A stretch of 64,000 nt of DNA from Mytilus californianus. Its lineage: Eukaryota; Mollusca; Bivalvia; Mytilida; Mytilidae. The first letter of the stretch is position 1. Each line of letters opens with the position of its first letter. The translations under genes were made by a program, and so were the position numbers. The stretch spans positions 1 to 64,000 of the forward strand of contig NW_026262598.1 of the NCBI RefSeq assembly GCF_021869535.1, read 5' to 3'. The notes beneath the pieces are model-generated. The model was given only the letters and a program-made list of their open reading frames with translations, had not been told where the DNA came from and searched no databases. Shown one piece after another: positions 54,935-64,000 of this stretch.

Positions 54935-55404
54935 TGATTCGCTATGGCGATTCCGTGTATCGTCAAATTATCAGAATTCCAATAGGGACTTACTGTGCAC
55001 CACTTTTTGGGGACCTGTTTCTGTATTGTTATGAGTTACAATTTATGACTGAAATAAGCAAAGACCGATCGAAACAACATACCAAAATTTAATATAACAC
55101 TTTTAGATATTTGGATGATATATTGGCTCTCAATAGTGACGACTTCTGTATTTATACTAAAGAGATTTATTGTGCTGAACTGACTTTAAACAGAGACATA
55201 TAATACTGTATTATATGTCTCTGCTTTAAATAAAGATAATACTAACAATGAACACTGCTCTTTCCTTGATCTTGATATCTATAATTTTAACGGGAAGCTT
55301 AATGCCATGTTTATGATAAAAGAGATGATTTTTCATTTCCTATTGTTAATTATCCATTTTTAGATGGCTACGTTCCCTTGTCACCATGTTATGGTGTTTA
55401 TAGA
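54935..55404 (+). pseudogene. Penelope-like reverse-transcriptase core (broken, twice interrupted)
   Basis: The frame 54856-55092 contains RYGDSVYRQIIRIPIGTYCA followed by PLFGDLFLYCYE, matching the motif B region of Penelope-like RTs. The first 25 or so codons do not look like RT. After a stop at 55090-55092, similarity continues with RYLDDILAL, the YxDD catalytic motif at codons 55108-55119, then AELTLN up to 55190. A 33-bp palindrome plus a 7-bp duplication then shifts the frame by 40 bp. Similarity resumes with CSFLDLDIYNFNGKL and FPIVNYPFLDGYV, and ends in 'ggtgtttata' at 55402, where a 2.27-kb transposon is inserted. The Asp pair is kept but the gene cannot be expressed as one protein. 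Confidence 0.88.
55191..55223. mobile_element. 33-bp perfect palindrome inserted in the RT, flanked by CTTTAAA
   Basis: Two 16-bp arms, CAGAGACATATAATAC and its exact reverse complement, surround a single T. CTTTAAA occurs directly on the left (55184-55190) and on the right (55224-55230). Homologous Penelope RTs run from the TLN motif straight into the following residues, so the palindrome plus one duplicate is extra sequence. This looks like an extremely short element with fused TIRs and a 7-bp target duplication. CAG...CTG ends are in keeping with hAT-type termini, but the class is uncertain. Confidence 0.7.
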
Positions 55405-56280
55405 CGGTAGGTGTAGTGTCCGGTTGGGATCGTGGTTTTTCGAGTGATTTGATCGGGTCTTTTCGAGAGTGACCACTTTTTTTCGAGTGAATATGATCAA
55501 AAATGGAAATAAACAGACTTCCTTTCTGGTAAAACGTAAAAGCAGATGCTAGAACCTTATACACAAGATCATAAAGGGTAAATTAGTGTTTTTGATAAAA
55601 AGATATTATCAACCCTAAATTATTTTGTTCTAAAAACGTTTAATATAGCCTTACAATGCTTTATTCCACAATGTAGATTAAAACCATGTTTATAAACATT
55701 CCAAATGCCAATGTCAACGGAAATGTGCACATGGAATCTATGTTTACTTAGATATACAGACACTTTACAAAAATTCTTGTTTTTGCATTGAAAAGGACAT
55801 GTTGGAGAGTAAATTCATTTTATATGTCCGTGTTTTTTCGAGAGCAGTCCGTGTTTTTTCGAGTGTGTCTTTGTTTTATCGAGTGAAATAAAACAAAATT
55901 CCTATGGCTTAAAATGTAATATGTCAGTGCATTTACATTTAAAAAAAACAATGAAAAGGATCAAATAAAGTACTTTTCAAAGCACGATACAATGCATTAA
56001 ACCAGTTTGATAATGCTGTATTAACATGTACATTTCACAAAAAGTCATCCTTCGTTTGCATTCAGCAATCTTCATGTTGGTGTACCGATATGGATCTCAT
56101 ACAGTAAATATTTAGTGATGTTAACAATCTTTATGCGAGCCCAGACATGTTGGACTGAGACGTAAGTACACATAGTGTGTAAAGCGGGTAAATGTGTTTT
56201 TTACAGAAAATATATCCTTATTGTTTCATTTACTATTTTTCTTGATGGAAATATTAGCTACTAGTATCTTGGTGTAATCA

Positions 56281-56392
56281 GGAGTGTACTGAATTTTTCA
56301 CCGTTGTTGAAAATATATACACCCTGAGGTGCAGCCGAAGGTCGTATGCATTTTTTACAACAGTGTAAAATTCCGTACACCCTTGACAGCAC
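56281..56392. repeat. Imperfect inverted repeat (MITE-like hairpin) nested in the 2.27-kb transposon
   Basis: The left arm begins 'ggagtgtactgaattttt' and the right arm, in reverse complement, begins 'gggtgtacggaatttt'. Similarity extends about 40 bp with mismatches around a short centre. This could be a small nested MITE or part of the host transposon. No target duplication was clear. Confidence 0.5.
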
Positions 56393-56643
56393 AGAGATAA
56401 CGAATTTATTTCTTATTTAGCGTTCGTTTACTTTTTTTAATCCCGGGAATAAAATGGAAAAAAAAATCTTATGACCAACTTCCACTACACATTTTTAAAC
56501 ACCGGCATTGTTGTGCATTTTTAAAATATTATTTATTTAATTTCTTTTTATTTTTTTTGGAAAATTTGGAAATTTTATTATTTGGGAAATATTGCAGAAT
56601 ATTTTCTTCTTCACTTGGCTTATTTATTTATTTTTTTTTTTTT

Positions 56644-56728
56644 TTTTGGCAAAAAATTAAAATTTTGTTTCTTTTTAATCTGAAATTATTTTGTTTTTCT
56701 TATTTTTTTTCCAAAATTTAAATTTTCA
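56644..56728 (+). repeat. Direct repeat, left copy (~85 bp)
   Basis: This AT-rich block running from 'ttttggcaaaaaattaaaat' to 'aaatttaaattttca' recurs almost base for base at 57303-57386. The two copies enclose a segment of about 570 bp that includes a GC-richer dispersed repeat. They could be a duplication made when that segment was acquired or an internal transposon repeat. Confidence 0.85.
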
Positions 56729-56789
56729 TAATTTTGGCAAATATTTTATATTTTTTGGAAATTTGGACATATTTTTTTTTTATCGACCG

Positions 56790-57125
56790 ACGCTGGCCAA
56801 ATTTGGACGTCCGTTTGGCTGTGTGGGATGTTCAAGTACGCAGCCACGTCCGGTAGGAATGAAGCGTGTAGAGATAGGGTTACGCTCATTGCACGTTGAG
56901 AACCCTTGCAACAGCTCTTTGAAGGGTCCGTAGGTGGCCTGTTGCAAGGCAAAATTTCTGTCCATATCCAATATTCTCTCATTTTCAGTGGCAGTCTTAA
57001 TTTCCCGACCTTTATCCCGAACGTCCTCTGTTACAAGACCTACTTATTGGATTTATTGTTAAATTGTTCTCGTCCTGAACATGCACGACACATTTACCAC
57101 TGGACGTGAACAACACTGAATCATT
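56790..57125 (+). repeat. Bivalve dispersed repeat remnant (nested)
   Basis: The segment is richer in G and C than its surroundings and includes 'gcacgttgagaacccttgca', 'ctctttgaagggtccg', 'cagtggcagtcttaatttcc' and 'ccactggacgtgaacaac'. I remember this string of motifs from a widespread repeat of oysters and mussels that normally ends in 'ccactggacgttaagcaac' and a CAAT-type tail. Short overlapping ORFs on both strands here are incidental. The assignment is from memory only. Confidence 0.5.
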
Positions 57126-57302
57126 TAGAATTGTCCGTTTAGAAATTAAAAAAATTATAAAGAGGCTAAGGTTTCAACTCCATCAGGCAAAGTTGACCGT
57201 AGATGGATTTGGCTATTTTTTAGGTCCTTTTGGTCATATAGCATAAAATTATAAAGTGTTGTTTTCATTTTATATTAGATATTCCATTTAATTCAAATGT
57301 TA

Positions 57303-57386
57303 TTTTGGCAAAAAATTAAAATTTTGTTTCTTTTTAATCTGAAATTATTTTTTTTTCTTATTTTTTTTCCAAAATTTAAATTTTCA
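57303..57386 (+). repeat. Direct repeat, right copy (~84 bp)
   Basis: Partner of 56644-56728, with one small length difference in a T run. It lies upstream of the right subterminal motif cluster of the 2.27-kb transposon. Confidence 0.85.
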
Positions 57387-57673
57387 GATTAAATAAATCT
57401 GGAGTTTTAAATGTTGCTCTCGAAAAAACACAGACAATGCAAAACACTGAATTTTAGGTTAAATACAACGAAATTGGGCTTCTTTTGTGCTCAAAACATG
57501 TATAGTATTCAAAATAAGATGGACAGTCATGAATAAAACTATTATAATTGCCAAATAGCAGGTAATTGACCTGATCGCATGTTTAATCACTCGGAAAAAC
57601 CCGATTTACACTCGAAAAAAGTGGACCGATTCACTCGTAAAAACACGATCTCCGCCGGACACTATACCTACCG

Positions 57674-58078
57674 TGTTCATATATCTCAACTTGTTCGATT
57701 CGCTCGTGTATGTAGCAACGTATTTAATTTTAACGAGAGATCTCTGTATTACTGAAAAAAAATTTACACAAGGGTTTTCGATATCACAAACTAGTCAAAA
57801 CATTTACTAAATTTTATCATTAGTACAAGGACATCATTCGTAAATATAAATCAACATGCAGACATCTTATACGTTCAGGTATTTCACATCCAATCTTTTA
57901 TGGTAATATTATTATATACAAAGCATGAAAATATCTACATTCGCCTCAAAAGCTAACCAAACCTTTAAACAGACTTATTAGGAAGGGATATAGTTACGAT
58001 ACTGTTGTCAGATCATTAAAGATGGCATATTTTGGTATTAATATTGATTCACTCATAGGGTCTTTGTATCGGAAATAA
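57674..58078 (+). pseudogene. Penelope-like element, C-terminal coding remnant
   Basis: Directly after the transposon the RT reading continues with ISQLVRFARVCSNVFNFNER, the continuation of the GVY segment that ends at 55402. Further on, in shifted frames, are ISHPIFYGNI and SLKMAYFGINIDSLIGSLYR, with a stop at 58076-58078. Several frame breaks lie between these pieces. I do not see an intact GIY-YIG endonuclease motif. Together with 54935-55404 this forms one element in the plus orientation. Confidence 0.82.
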
Positions 58079-58738
58079 ACACATTTATTCTTAAACCAGT
58101 TGTTGAAATGATACGGGCTATGTTCTTGTCATATATTTTATGATGGTATGATACTAAACCCCAAACGGGAGGGATTGTGCTTGATTTTCATATGATGAAG
58201 ACATACTCTTTCAATCATTTTAATTGAGGTCTGGAGCTGGCATGTCAGTAACTGCTAGTAGTCCCATTTTAATTTATGTATCATTGTCATCTTTCTTTTG
58301 TTACCTATTCTGACATCGGACTCGGACTTCTTTTAAACTGAGTTTTACTGTGCGTATTGCTGATGTTTATTCTACATCGGCTAGAGGTATAGGGGGAGGG
58401 TTGAGATCTCACAAAACATGCATAACCCCCCCCCCCCCCCCCCCCCCCCGCATTTTTGCGCCTGTCCCAAGTCAGGAGCCAATGGCCTTTGTAAGTCATG
58501 TATGTTTTTTTTATTTTAGTTCATTTATGTTTTGGAGTTTGGTGTGACGTCCATTTTCATTGAACTAGTACACATTTTGTTTAGGAGCCAGCTGATGCCC
58601 GCTTCCGGGTACGGGATTTTCACGCTGTGTTGAAGACCCATAAAATGATTGGTGGCCTACGGCTGTTTTCTGCTCTTTGGTCGGGTGGTTGTCTCTTTGA
58701 CACATTCCCCTTTTTCATTCTCAATTTTAGATCTTTAT
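58079..58738 (+). mobile_element. 3' tail of the Penelope-like element (mussel-type)
   Basis: The tail is non-coding and includes 'ctattctgacatcggactcg', 'ggctagaggtatagggggag', 'gcgcctgtcccaagtcagga', 'tgaactagtacacattttg', 'gtcgggtggttgtctctttg' and 'acacattcccctttttcatt'. I recognise this ordered series as the 3' end of an extremely abundant Mytilus repeat, and here it is contiguous with RT sequence. A run of 24 C at 58426-58449 interrupts it. The overlapping ORFs on both strands near 58305-58547 come from that run. Confidence 0.8.
58426..58449. repeat. Poly-C tract (24 C)
   Basis: An uninterrupted run of 24 C lies where related tails have a shorter 'aaccccgccgc'-like stretch. Its true length is uncertain because such runs are error-prone. 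Confidence 0.9.
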
Positions 58739-58789
58739 AAAATGTGCAAATTTCAAGAGTTGTATGTAAGTCAAGTGTAAGACTTTTCA

Positions 58790-58890
58790 NNNNNNNNNNN
58801 NNNNNNNNNNNNNNNNNNNNNNNNNNNNNNNNNNNNNNNNNNNNNNNNNNNNNNNNNNNNNNNNNNNNNNNNNNNNNNNNNNNNNNNNNN
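58790..58890. other. Assembly gap of about 101 N
   Basis: The bases are unknown. The near-round size suggests a fixed-length scaffold gap, so distance and even adjacency across it are not certain. The gap stops three bases before the target duplication of the following hAT element. Confidence 0.99.
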
Positions 58891-58901
58891 TGGTTAATTG
58901 G

Positions 58902-59838
58902 CAGGCCTGGGCCATTTCATTGCAATGTAATGCATTACATTACAATCATTTTGTGATTCTTCCATTACAATTACAATTACATTTTTTCTCACATGTAATG
59001 CATTACATTACAATTACTTTGCCTGTGTAATGCATTACATTTCACATTACTTTTTCAATATAAAAACTAAAAACATTTAAAAAACAGATTTTTATAAGAA
59101 ATTGATAAATATTACCGGGGTATATGTACATATATATACAGTGTTAGTGACATAGACTTCAAATACTTGAAAAATAAATAAATTATCATATAATTTTGTT
59201 TCTAACATTGATCACTTAATCATTAAGACATCATAAAGGGATTTCAAAGGGATATAATAAATGTGCCATTAAAGGATTATCTTGTTAAATGCCTAAGGGC
59301 TCTGTGAGGACAAACATAAGTTGAGAAGATTTGATTGCAATAAAAACATTATGATATTAATTAGGTGAAATAACAACTACAGTTTGGTGTAAAAATGTTG
59401 ATTGACATATTCAATCTTTCATTGAAATACATGTAAGGTGTGTATAGAATTATGAAAATTTCATCTTCATATTTTTTCCATTTATCTATATAGTTTTGTT
59501 TAATAATTATTTTTAGAAGATTTGTTAAGGGCAAACTATCTTTAATGATTTAATACAGTAATTAACTGTGACAATAATTTTATTCAATACTTTCTTTAAT
59601 TTTTGTTTATATTTTATTTTTATTTTACTACATTCTTCAATTTTATGTATTTTACCAGTTTGTAATGAAAAGTAATGTACAGTAATGGAGGCATTACATT
59701 GATTTTTAACTAAAGTAATCATTACATTACATGTAATTGTAATGCAGAAAATGTGCATTACAAATTACTTTGCATTACATAAAAAAAATGTAATATTACA
59801 ATGCATTACAATTACAAATTACCATTACCCCAGGCCTG
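58902..59838. mobile_element. Non-autonomous hAT element, 937 bp, with perfect 8-bp TSD
   Basis: The ends are CAGGCCTGGG on the left and CCCAGGCCTG on the right, perfect inverted repeats. TTAATTGG stands directly outside on both sides (58894-58901 and 59839-59846). An 8-bp duplication with CAG...CTG ends is characteristic of the hAT superfamily. Both subterminal regions of 100-150 bp are packed with TAATGCATTACA and related TTACATTACAATTAC motifs in both orientations, likely transposase-binding repeats. The centre is AT-rich with no transposase ORF. The 77-codon minus-strand frame at 59525-59758 is composed of low-complexity sequence. Confidence 0.92.
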
Positions 59839-59937
59839 TTAATTGGTAAGCTTTACATATCTGCTGACCAGAATCATCTAACCTTTACCTCATTTGCATT
59901 GTTCTTAGGAGAGCCATTTTTGCAAGTTTTTGTGATT

Positions 59938-60150
59938 TGTATAAAAATAAGGAGATGTGGTATGATTGCCAATGAGACAACTATGGGTTACTGATTAGCA
60001 AACAAGAATGAGCAAAACCCATACTGTATACTAATTAAGCTATAGAAGCCCATGCATGACAAAATGTGAAACTAGTCACTCGGAAATTTACAGCCTTACA
60101 TGCTAAAACAATACAAAAAACTAAAATAGCAGACAGCAAAAATGACAAGT
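59938..60150 (-). repeat. Mussel dispersed repeat, reverse orientation
   Basis: It begins 'ataaggagatgtggtatgat' followed by 'tgccaatgagacaactatgg', the reverse complement of the closing motif found at about 46050-46090. It continues with 'gagcaaaacccatactgtat' and 'gctatagaagccc'. It is a diverged copy of the abundant Mytilus repeat and non-coding. Confidence 0.75.
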
Positions 60151-60339
60151 AAATTTTAGGTTCTTGACTTGGGAAACATATAGTATAATAGATCAACTTT
60201 ATTGGGAAATATTGTAGTGTTCACATGTCCTTTTGGCATGGTTCATTAGACTTTAGCCTATTTTTAGCGCACATGGCCCAAGATTTTCCCATCATCTTGC
60301 ATCTGTTGTCTGTCATCTGTAATTTTTTTGTGCCACCTC

Positions 60340-61060
60340 GAAAAAATGTCAAGGGGCATATTAATTTCCCCCTGTCCGTTCGTCCGCCTGGATATAGATA
60401 CATCCGACTATCTCCTCCTACAGTTTATGAGCTACAGCTTTAATATTTTGTAGGATGTTTCTTCACATAATAGAGGTGTGCGTATCCACAGGATTTTGAT
60501 TTTTTTCAAATATTAAAAAAATGTCAGACATTTGGACTTAGTCATTTATTGGTACTAACTGCAAAGAGAGATCATGGTTTGTCCGGCTATGTTTTACGGG
60601 TTTTGAGTTACAGCTCTATTAATTGGTAGATTGTTTGTACACATAATGAAAGTGTGCATGTCATCAGGATTTTGATTTCAAGCCCCCGCCGTAGGCGACG
60701 TGGCATTAAGTATTACTCTTGACCTTCCGTCTTTCCATTCTTCCGTCCGTCCCATTTGAGCGAGGGCATTCGTATCCTTTGACACATTCTTCTTTTATTT
60801 TCAAATATTCTCAAAAGGCCAAGTATTTGGACTCATAATTTTTTGGTACTAGTTGCTGCATAAAGAGATCATGGTTTGTCCGGCTCTATCCTACAGTTTT
60901 TGAGCTACACCTTTAACCTTTAATATTTTGTAGATTATTTGTTCACATAATGGAAGTATGCATGTCACAGGATTATTTTTTTTTCAAATATTCTCAAAAT
61001 GCCAGGTTTTTGGACTTAGTCATTTTTTTGTACTCAGAATAAAAAAATAAGATAGATCAT
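60340..61060. repeat. Degenerate tandem repeat, about three units
   Basis: Diverged units share 'gagatcatggtttgtccggc' (near 60569 and 60867), 'ttgagctacagct/ttgagttacagct', 'ttcacataatagaggtgtgc' with variants near 60463, 60639 and 60944, and 'tttcaaatattctcaaaa' near 60799 and 60986. Spacing is irregular, roughly 180-300 bp. Pyrimidine-rich 'ccgtccgtcc' blocks occur near 60376 and 60746. I remember similar sequence from bivalve intergenic and intronic DNA. No gene is supported. Confidence 0.6.
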
Positions 61061-61253
61061 CATGCATAGTATTACCTTTATAATTTCTTATGGTCAGGCG
61101 GGGGCATCATTTGTGTCTTACTGACAGCACAACAATTTCAAGTTGTCCTTCAACATCACTGTTTGTCAAATCTAAAGTATTGCATATGGCAAAGCAGATC
61201 TAGAGTGGGGCATCGTCCATATCTAGTTTTTAAATATCTTTTCATCAGAAACT

Positions 61254-61416
61254 CAGTGGCGGATCCAAGGGGAGGGTTCCGGGGGTTGGAACCCCTCCTT
61301 TTTTTGGACGATCAATGCATTTGAATGGGGACGTATAGTTGGACCACCCCCCTCCTTTCTCCTAGGTTGGGAACCCCCCCCCCCCCCCCTTTTAAAAATG
61401 GCTGGATCCGCCCCTG
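61254..61416. mobile_element. 163-bp MITE with CAGTGGCGGATCCA / TGGATCCGCCCCTG ends
   Basis: The left end CAGTGGCGGATCCA and the right end (reverse complement CAGGGGCGGATCCA) match at 13 of 14 positions. The interior is G- or C-rich with a run of 16 C at 61374-61389 and an inner palindromic stretch around 'ggttccgggggttggaaccc'. Similar short elements with CAG(T/G)GGCGGATCC ends are familiar from many invertebrates and are usually placed with hAT. The flanking octamers do not give a convincing target duplication. Confidence 0.75.
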
Positions 61417-61499
61417 TAACTGCTAAATGGATTTAAACCAAAGTTTGTATGCTTCATCTAAAGTATACCTACTATAAAGTTTGTGTTTTCTGTTTAGGT

Positions 61500-63690
61500 T
61501 GATCAACCAACATGGCCACGATGGCTGAAAAATAGAAAAATAAGGTTCAAACTGCAGTTTTTCACTTAAATCTATAGCTTTTAGAGAAAAACTAACAAGC
61601 TAATACTATCAGCACAACAAGCTCTATCTACGCTATTTTTTTTAAAACTTTGTCAACCTGCTTTGGGCTTATTGCCCCTGAAATGTTATTTTTAAACTCT
61701 TGGCAGTTCTTCTCTATTGTTTCGAAAAAAATACACGAGTTGTGTTAAAAAGTGTGAATTGCAAAAGTGATCTGCATCAGTGCATTGCAATTCTATTCAC
61801 ATGAAATTTTCAGAAAAATCAGAATACCTTATATGGAGTTATATATATATATATATATTCATATGTAAATAGCAGAAATGATCAGCACGACAAGATGTAT
61901 CTACCTTAAAAAAATTAAAAAAAAAAACATCTGTTAATCTGTTTTGGAGTTATTGCCCCTGAAACAACATTTTTTTAGCTCAGCTGTCCCAAAAGGCCAA
62001 GTGTGCTCTTCTCATCACTCGGCGTCTGTCGTTAGTCGTCGGATCGTCCGTTAACTTTTACAAAAATCTTCTCTGAAACTACTAGGCCAAATTTAACCAA
62101 ACTTGGCCACAATCTTATTTGCGGTGTCTAGTTTTTAAAATGCTTCCGATAACCCCGCCTGATGACCAAGATTGCGGTCATGGCTAAAAATAGAATATAG
62201 TGGTAAAATGCAAGTTTTGTCCATTATTTTGAAAACTGCTATCAATAGAGAAAATCTGACAGGGGCAGAACTGTTCAGAATGTTGAGCTCTACCTATTGT
62301 CCATTTAAGTCAAAACGTCAGACGACGTCCTTAAATGACAAATTTTACCATTTATTTTCATTTTTGCCTAGATTCTTGAAATCTATAATAGATAGAGAGA
62401 AAGTTAAAATAACAAAAATGATCAACAAGACAAGATCTTCACATAAGTCAACATATGGCGGTTATCATCAGACGACTCCTCGTTAGAGTAATTGACCTTA
62501 AATGACGATTTTTACCTTTTTTTACGTGTTTGCCTAGCTTATATCCGAAATACTATAATAGATAGATAAAAACTTTAAGAAACAAAAATTATCAGCAAGA
62601 CAAGATCTACAAATAATTTCAATGACCAAAATCTTCAGTCGACTTATTATTGGAGTTGCTCTTTAATTACGATTTTTACCAATATTTTGTGTTTTTGCAT
62701 ATTATATTGAAAACTTTACTAGATAGAGAGACACTTTCAATAGCAAATAAAAAATCTACAAATAAGTCAACATGGCTGAAATCATCTCTTGCTTTATTAT
62801 TGGAGTTCTTTAATGACGATTTTTACCAAATTTTAGTGTTTTATTCTATTATCTTGAAAACTATAAAGGATTGAAAGACACTTTAAAAGCATTAATGACC
62901 AGAAAGACAAGATCTACAAATGAGTCAATATTGTCGAAATTGTTAGTCGTCTCATTATTGGAGTTCTTGTTCTATGACGATTTTTACAAATTTTTGGCGT
63001 TTTTTGCCCATTATCTTGAAAATTATAAAAGATAGATAGAAACTTTAAATATCAGAAATGATCAGGAAGACAAATCTACTACTGAACAAGTCAAATTTTG
63101 TCGAAATAGTAGACTTTTATAAGAGTGATTGCCCTTAAATGACGATTTATTTATCCTTTTTGTTTGATTGGGAGATAGAGAGAGACTGTAAACAGAAAAA
63201 GTGATCAGCAATACAAGATCAACAAGAAAGCTATTTTTGTCAAGAATTCTATCCTAGTCTGCTATGTTCGACAATGCACTTAGACCTAGGTGAGCGACAC
63301 AGGCTCTTAAATGCCTCTAGTTTACAATCTTCACTGGTTTTTTTTCCGTTATCTTTACCTGTATTAGCTAGGTTTAAAGTGTAAATTACAAAGATTATCA
63401 GCATAACAAGATCTATCTACTCTGAAAAAAAATCAGAAAATCTAACAACCTGTTTAGCGTTATTGCCCCTGAAATGTCGACTTTTCTTGGGGTTTTTATA
63501 TTTGTGTGCATTTTTTTTTTTTGGTTTTTATCTCAAAAACTATAGGAGCTAGCTTAAAAGTTGAAAATGTAAAAATGATCAGCAATACAAAACATAACTA
63601 GTATGTGCATCTGAGTAGGCTCAGTGTGCATATAAAGGTCCTCATTAGAAGACTGACACTCTTTCACAGGGTGAGGGATACAGGCATAGG
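61500..63690. repeat. Degenerate ~160-bp tandem repeat block
   Basis: Related units carry 'atgatcagcaagacaagatc', 'ctacaaataagtcaacat', 'gagttattgcccctgaaat', 'aaatgacgatttttacc' and 'cttgaaaactataaaagat'. The 'caagatct' anchor falls near 62431, 62601, 62750, 62908, 63071 and 63214, a spacing of 143-170 bp. Less similar units lie on both sides. Units are strongly diverged. The 104-codon and 74-codon frames at 62172-62486 and 62650-62874 are read through these repeats and show no domain. A TA tract sits near 61842-61858. Confidence 0.7.
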
Positions 63691-64000
63691 TGTGCCTCTT
63701 GTTTAATGCATCATTGATCACGAGAAATTTATGTCACCCTTACATTATTTGTAGTGATACATACTGAGTTCTTTTTGTAATTTATGATTAGTTTGTTATA
63801 CTGTAGAGTTTGTTTACAAGCTTTCCATTTTTTCAGATTACACTGGGATGTACTATGTATATTAGGCTATGATATCATGTACATCAAAATGAATACAAAT
63901 GGATATATATCTAATACATATATTTGATGATTATTTTTTTATTCTTTTACTTCTTTTAGTGGTTCATGAATCAATATTAGGTTTTCGTCCTTAGACCAGG
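63691..64000. other. No recognisable feature
   Basis: This is AT-rich sequence to the end of the window. I see no ORF of interest, RNA gene or element terminus. Confidence 0.4.

Larger units (their letters stand above)
55405..57673. mobile_element. 2,269-bp TIR DNA transposon inserted in the Penelope-like element
   Basis: The left end CGGTAGGTGTAGTGTCCGG and the right end (reverse complement CGGTAGGTATAGTGTCCGG) match at 18 of 19 positions. Looser similarity runs on for about 70 bp. The flanks TGTTTATAGA (55395-55404) and TGTTCATATA (57674-57683) match at 8 of 10 positions and duplicate the interrupted RT codons, so the target duplication is 8-10 bp. The motif TTTTCGAGTG and variants occur about six times in the first 490 bp (55437-55890) and in inverted form about four times in the last 260 bp (57417-57650). 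There is no transposase ORF, so the copy is non-autonomous. The superfamily is unknown; 8-10-bp duplications are known for MULE, P, hAT and KDZ-type elements. Confidence 0.85.

Noticed and set aside
58305..58547. Poly-glycine and poly-proline ORFs on opposite strands
   Set aside because: Both are created by the 24-C run in the Penelope-like 3' tail.
62172..62874. Plus-strand ORFs of 104 and 74 codons
   Set aside because: They are read through a degenerate tandem repeat and resemble each other only through that repeat.

Overview
The window looks like nuclear DNA of a bivalve, most likely a mussel of the Mytilus type. It is AT-rich and contains no convincing host gene, rRNA or tRNA. Several dispersed repeats match ones I remember as abundant in mussel genomes: the 'gtctcattggcactcataccac' family, a Penelope-like element with its characteristic 3' tail, and a '...ccactggacgt...' repeat. 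The species call rests on memory of those families and was not checked by a search.

Region 1 (1-44369, about 69% of the window) is one head-to-tail macrosatellite with a 1,747-bp unit: 25 full copies plus a 690-bp partial copy. The copies are almost identical. By eye I found only four single-base variants outside the first two copies, and two of them are the same change in neighbouring units. Every unit carries a 451-bp module bounded by 19-bp terminal inverted repeats (TIRs; 18/19 match, flanked by TA), which looks like a miniature inverted-repeat transposon (MITE). The array stops at base 44369, exactly the last base of a right TIR. Copy 1 carries a cluster of small indels, mostly insertions, that looks like uncorrected read error. 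The short ORFs in each unit look fortuitous.

Region 2 (44370-54855) is a mosaic of old repeats. It holds mussel dispersed repeats (44515-44760, 45990-46400), a broken Penelope-like reverse-transcriptase fragment (47278-47749), a 16-bp perfect palindrome (48907-48922), a 232-bp TA-flanked MITE with ~55-bp TIRs (50023-50254), and a ~120-bp minisatellite of ten copies (about 52427-54037). The minisatellite is interrupted by a 5'-truncated LINE with a GATCCC target duplication.

Region 3 (54856-58738) is the rest of a Penelope-like element: RT core, C-terminal part and long 3' tail. It is interrupted twice. One insertion is a 33-bp perfect palindrome flanked by CTTTAAA on both sides. The other is a 2,269-bp TIR transposon (55405-57673) with 8-10-bp target duplication and many subterminal TTTTCGAGTG-like motifs. 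That transposon contains further nested repeats.

Region 4 (58739-64000) starts with an assembly gap of about 101 N. It continues with a 937-bp non-autonomous hAT element with a perfect 8-bp target duplication (58902-59838), a reverse-strand mussel repeat (about 59938-60150), degenerate bivalve tandem repeats (60340-61060 and 61500-63690) and a 163-bp hAT-like MITE (61254-61416).

Nothing here works as a gene system. The biology is repeat expansion and nested transposition. The most unusual points are the macrosatellite that ends exactly on a transposon terminus and the two tiny palindromes sharing CAGAGACAT arms.
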